This document shows positions 58,619 through 64,000 of a stretch of DNA of 64,000 nt, piece by piece. Source of the DNA: Rhytidiadelphus loreus. Taxonomy: Eukaryota; Streptophyta; Bryopsida; Hypnales; Hylocomiaceae. Made by a program: the position numbers and the translations under genes. The number at the start of each line of letters is the position of its first letter. Positions within the stretch are counted from its first letter, which is position 1. The notes beneath the pieces were generated by a model. That model saw only the letters and a program-made list of their open reading frames with translations, was not told the DNA's origin and ran no database searches. The stretch lies in NCBI GenBank assembly GCA_947034895.1, contig OX344762.1, forward strand, positions 25,338,760 through 25,402,759, given 5' to 3'.

Positions 58619-58928
58619 ACCCTCGAAAGATGCTGAGGCCAAAAAGTGTCGAATGGATGACTTCATTGTTCACTATAGACTGTAGGAACAAAGAATGCAC
58701 CTTTCGGTCCAATAATCAGAGCAACTTTGGTGACTACCTTGGTCGTGGGAGGCCGTGTTCTTTAAGGATTAAGCTGAACCCTTAAAGCACGTTGAGGGCA
58801 AAAAGTGGTTGATGTGGGATGACTTGTCTGTAAAAACAAAGAATGCACCTATTAATTCTATAATCCAAGCATTTTAATAACTACCTTGGTCTTGGTCATG
58901 GCGCCTGCCCTTTGAAGGTTAGGATAAC
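58619..58928. repeat. ~155-bp direct tandem duplication
   Basis: Two diverged copies (58619-58773 and 58775-58928) share gaccctcgaaagatgctgag / gaacccttaaagcacgttga, acaaagaatgcacct, and actaccttggtc(g/t)tgg. Confidence 0.7.
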
Positions 58929-59330
58929 ATGTTGCAACAGATTGCGTGCAATGGACCCTGCATCCTAGAAATGAATATACGCGATGCTTTACACGGTTCC
59001 CTACTGTAGTCCAATGACGGAGGGGATTGGATGACCCCGCCGGATCTGTCGGATGCTTTTCATCCACTGGCGGTTTGAGGTATTGTCGTGGAGAAGTTTT
59101 AGGGTCCTGAGTATGTCAGTGTGTGGCTTTGTGTCTGTCCTGTAGAGAAGACAGTGACGGACATGTACGATTGGGATACATGTCCTCGAAACAGATGGCA
59201 CCTGAAGTCACGTGCTGTACAGTACACGAATTCCTCCAACGGCTATAATTTGACGGCTTTCTGCTTCGTGACCTCGTCTACAGCAGGGGCAGGCAGCGCC
59301 CTGTGAAAATGTCATCAGTCTCTGCAAACT
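58929..59330. other. GC-richer island, unassigned
   Basis: About 400 bases of gene-like composition within an AT desert, ending near ggcaggcagcgccctgtg. Short frames exist on both strands (for example 59121-59306, plus), none recognisable. It could be a lone exon, an unannotated RNA, or a relic. Confidence 0.35.
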
Positions 59331-62300
59331 GAATAATTAATTAATTAAAAATTATCATCTTGACCCATAAACAACATTGAGGACGTTTTGTGGCCAATGA
59401 ATGACAAAGAATCTCTCCATGTGGGACAGAAGTGTAACTATTCATCCTTCAAATTTTGTGTGAAAAGGGAATGTCTTTCTAGAGTAGTTTGGCTTCCAAT
59501 GAGTGCTTTTGCATTTTTTTTTAAGCCGGCAATTCACACAATTCCTAAACAACTGATTTCCACGGTGACCAGCTCGTCGTGTAAGGGTTAAGGTATAAGT
59601 TAACTAGAGTTTTGACTAAATTGACTCCATGTTGTGGTGATTAATGACCTATTTTTGACAATGTTAAGCATGACCTATTTCTGACCATATTATGTTTGAT
59701 TTAGCGATGGTGGGAGAGATAACTTTCTACAGTTAGGGAATAGAAATAATGAAGAGTGCACTATTTTGGGCTAATTTTTGTTAATCAAATTTGGAATGAG
59801 TGGAAATTAAAGAAGTTGATAGATTACAATCTAACATGTTCTTGATCTATAAGTGAATTATTATTTGGGAGACAAATGGAAAGTTTGGGCAGATTCCCAT
59901 GATCTCAATTTTTGGCTCAAATTTTTGAAACTTTTTGTTAAGATAGAAATGTTAGGAATATCATTTAATTTCAATTGGTGCTCAGGATTTGGTGCCATCC
60001 TAAACACAAAATTTGAACACACCGAGCAACAACTTGAAATTTAAAAATTTAAAATTATTTCTCACATATTTTTTTTTCTACAAGGAAAGTTTGGGTTTGT
60101 TTACGGATGAGAAATTTACGGAGCATCTTGTGTTGAGGGCAACCAAAGCGTCTTCTTAAACAAATAACAAATTGGATTTGTTTTTTAGTTCAATTTTTTA
60201 AATTTTTCAAAAAGAAAAAAATCACCATAGGATAAATTTGACTGTTAGAACAATCCTGTTGGGATTAGTGTATTTTAATTTCATCTTAGAGCTATTAATG
60301 ATTTAGTTTTCCCTCTATCTCACACATTTTCATACTAGTCTATTGCAAGATCCCATATTAAGAAATACAAAATAAATTCTCAATGTTTTTTTCACTCTTT
60401 GCACTCAAAATGGCAGTTTAAAATGCTTTTTTACCACCAAAAAGGACTTAGGGCTTTAAGGGTTAAGAATACTATGGTTAAAAGCCCATTAAAAATCACT
60501 TACAATAGACACATAAAATTTGAATTTCAAATTTGAACTACCAAAGTGGCCCTTGTTAGAAGCAAGCTAAAAAATCAAAATGTACAAAAGCCATTGGAAA
60601 TCATATCTATATAAAAATCATCATCAAAAATGATATAACAAATGTGTTAATTGTGGTTGTTCAATTTTAAATTCAATGTTTTTTGTGAATGATTTAAATG
60701 CTTTTCTAACATGTTTTCAAAGATAGATTGCTAGTAATCTTAAGTTCTAATTCCACATTAATGAAGAATAAAGAATATTCTATAAAATTGTTTTTCATTG
60801 TGCATTGAGGATGTTCCAACCACTAAGCCACATGTGACTCCTAGTGGGCTCGTAGTGTATACCAATGAACTTTTAAAAGATTTTTACATTGAATAGGCTC
60901 ATAGGTTGTCCAATCTAATATACATGTACATGATGAAAATTTAGATTTTAAAATCTATAATCATGGTACATAATAAAAATTCAAAATGATTGGATTCATT
61001 TATTTATTGATGACATAAATTAGTAATAAATGTTGTGAAAATGGTAAGGGACAACCTCATAAAGTGTATGTGGTATATTGTCCTATGTCATTGGATGTAG
61101 AGGCTTTATGACATCCCTTCTTTGGTTAGTATGAGCTTTTCTTGGTGATTAGACTCACAACCTCTCAAAATATTTTTTTATAGTTTTATTCTTAAGCAAA
61201 AACATGTTATTGGGTATGGATCAAAAGGAGGAGTTTTTGCATTGACAAACACCATATATGAAAAAGTTTGTATACATAGAGCCCTATTCAAGAAATGAGA
61301 TTGTGCTATAAGGATAGAGACTATTGTAGTGTAGTTTTTGGCCCCAGTGAAAATAAACATCATACAAAATAGGAAGAAAAAAACTTATAAAAAGAAAAGC
61401 AATTTTGTCTTTCAAAATGTTTTCTACACACTAAAGTTTGGCCATAACTAATTGATGGATTAAAATTTTGTAATAAAATTTGAGTTTGTTGTAATAAATG
61501 AATTGTATTTTGCATAAAATTTATTTAAAAAGATGTTCAATCAAATTTAATCATTTTAAAATTAAACCAAATTAGGAGATGAAATTAGTTTTTGGCACAA
61601 GGTGCAAAATTGACAAATTTCTTTTGTATGGAGGATATTAAGAAATCAATCCTTCTTGAGATCATACGGTAAAAACTTCATAAATTTTTGAATTTCACTC
61701 TAAAAAAATATTATAAACTCAAATATGACTCTAGATGTTTCAAAATTCAGTGACTCCATAAATCAAAACCACCATAAATTAATTATATATATATATATAT
61801 ATTTGCACAATTTTTTTGAGATTTTTAGAGTAAATTAAAACAAAAATTTGGTGTCAAATTTTAGTTTATAAAATTTCATTCAATAAAATGAAAAAAAGAA
61901 AAATAAGGATTTCAATAAAATTCAATTTAGAATATGATTCCAAAAAAGATCATATAGATAAAAAAAAATTCTAAACTTGATGTAAATTTTTTAACTCAAT
62001 TTAATACATAACATGCTCTTTTGCACCACCATATGTATAGAGTGTTCAAAATTTTAATAACTTAATTAGTCATGGACATTTTTAGAGCATATTTGTACCT
62101 TTCAATAGAGTTAACAATAAAGTAATCTAAAACTCATGTTTAAGTGGTATTTCTTCTATTGCTTTTTAAGAAAGCATTTGAATTCTAATGCAATTTGAAT
62201 TTTTTGGGAATGACATCAAGGTATGACTTGTTTTTCATTTTTTTGAGTGGTACAAATTTAAGTTCAATCTTCCCTTTCTCTAAAAGTGAGACCTAAACCT

Positions 62301-64000
62301 CCATTTAGGAAGATTAGATAAGATTGCATGAACCAAGTCTTGATATTGTTCCAAAAAAATCAAGTGGAGTAAGCCATGCCTTGATGTTATTCCAAAAAAA
62401 ATTAAAATGCTTTGTAAAATAAACATTGAAAGAGACACTACTTTACATAGATGAGAGTTTTATTTGACTTTATGATTAACTCTATTACAAGTTGAAGTTA
62501 TAAGCCAAACTAAAAGATCATAAAGGTCTAAATTACAAGTGAAAGTAATGTCATGACCACTAAGATGATGAATTTCAATCTTTTCCTATGTGTGAAGGCA
62601 CAAAATTAGTATCACTATCCCCCAAAATGTGGTTATTAGTAAAATATAATGTTATTTAGTTTGCACTAATTTTAGATAGTGAGACTTTAGTAAACTAGTA
62701 TCGCATCAAATAAGGATAAATAAGAGAAATATGCTTTAACCCTTAGAGGGCAAAGTTTGTGACCATATACTCAACCTTCAATATGTTTCATGCAATTTTT
62801 TCTATTTTTTTACAACAAAAAAATAATTTATGTTTTGTTTTTTAGGAATGTAATGCCATGTTTTGTATACATCATAACATTGTCTAATTTTTTTGTGAAG
62901 ATTTATTAAAGTTTAAAATTATTGATCAAGTATGTTGAAGGATAAATTAAAAAAATTCATATCAAATATTGAAAATTTGTTGATCGAAAATTAAAAAATT
63001 TCACCATATATATATGTGGATAATATTGCAAATTACTATAGAAAAAAATCAAATTTCCATTTCATTTTTTATATATATTAGAAATATAATAAATGATTTC
63101 TCAACTTTTAAATGGAATGACCTTCTCATTTTACGTATTCTACAGTTTTTTCAATTACAACAAAAATTAGAATTAATAAGCTTTGCTATGATAGTTTTAT
63201 AAAATATAATTTTCTTAAAGGTTTAAATTAAATTTTAGAAACAAGATTACCAAATAATGAAAAATAAATAGGCTGTACAATATTGTATTGCATGTATTAT
63301 TAAAAAATTGTATAAAATCAAATTTAAGTAACTAATATAACTTGAATTCTTTACTTTCATGTAGATACACAAGGTTCACAAAGCTCTTGTCCCTAAATTG
63401 GATGACATTTGCAATTTCTATTGTGATTAAGAATTATTTCACCATTCACAAGACATTTTTTTGACTTTGACAACAATTGATAGTTTGATTGTTCAAAACC
63501 AACACCAAAATCTACATGAAATGCTAAGATTATTGAAAATTACAATCTTTTCTAATGACATTATTGTGCTCCGTACAATCATTACACTTTCTAAAACTAC
63601 AACCTTTCTTACTGCATGAATCCCAATATTCATTTAGTGAATAAAATCAATAGAATGTAAAATAAATCCATGAAACTCACTCTTCATGATCACTATTACT
63701 TCTTAAAATAATATCATAGGGATTTTACAATCAAATATTATAATACAAAACTTGATGAGTGACAAAAAAATATTAGTTAATATTTATAGTAATAGATTGT
63801 TAAATGTAATTAAAATAATAATACATAATATAAATTTACAATTGAAGTATCAACTAATAACAATTTATTCTTATTAACACTATTTATATATTTGTAATAT
63901 AATAATACAATAATAATATTTATAATATGCATATTTTAATAAATTATGAGTAGTATAATTGTCTTGTGGGAATTAACCAAACCCTTATAATTTTTAAATA
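59331..64000. other. AT-rich repeat-bearing spacer to the window end
   Basis: A further copy of the dispersed family lies at about 59850-60465 (plus orientation; catgatctcaatttttggct, ttagagctattaatgattta, and right end gggctttaagggttaag). A (TA)n microsatellite is at 61782-61801. Elsewhere AT content is very high, and I see no gene to position 64000. Confidence 0.5.

Overview
This is a nuclear window from a land plant. The genes carry short GT-AG introns. The families are plant families: a leucine-rich-repeat receptor kinase (LRR-RLK), an AP2 factor of WRINKLED1 type, an FQR1-type quinone reductase, an At3g26380-type GH27 enzyme and an ABCC1/2-type vacuolar ABC transporter. Genes and their immediate flanks are moderately GC-rich islands in very AT-rich, repeat-filled spacers. 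Short introns and compact genes between AT-rich deserts suggest a bryophyte-grade plant such as a moss, but this is inference; no species marker was seen.

Layout. 1-3.3 kb: AT-rich spacer with a 65-bp higher-order repeat. 3.3-9.7 kb: GC-rich leader with two repeat-built upstream ORFs, then an LRR-RLK (+). 9.7-18 kb: spacer with a Mutator-like MITE (598 bp, perfect 10-bp target duplication) and several copies of a second repeat family. 18-21.6 kb: a decayed LRR gene (-) and an unrecognised Ser/Pro/Arg-rich ORF (+). 22.7-26.2 kb: a WRI1-like double-AP2 gene (+, 8 exons). 27.4 kb: tRNA-Arg(CCG) (-). 27.8-29.1 kb: FQR1/WrbA-like quinone reductase (+, 4 exons, 204 aa). 30-42 kb: a cluster of U1 and U5 spliceosomal snRNA genes and pseudogenes on both sides of a GH27 gene (-, 12 exons, 673 aa), with a broken GH27 fragment at the far end. 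43 kb: a small conserved-looking plant protein (-). 45.7-52.8 kb: a complete ABCC transporter (-, 8 coding exons, 1652 aa). 54-64 kb: AT-rich repeats with no supported gene.

The most notable content is the snRNA cluster, which has no coding signature. Four U1 sequences (two -, two +) and three U5 sequences (one -, two +) form U1-spacer-U5 units in inverted orientation around the GH27 gene. They share promoter blocks: an upstream element near -75 in all, a TATA box in two of the U5 copies, and a different non-TATA -30 block in U1. Only one U1 (31109-31269, -) looks intact end to end; the others carry different lesions, as in a birth-and-death multigene family. The protein genes look like independent housekeeping, signalling and metabolic loci; nothing suggests an operon-like functional link between them.
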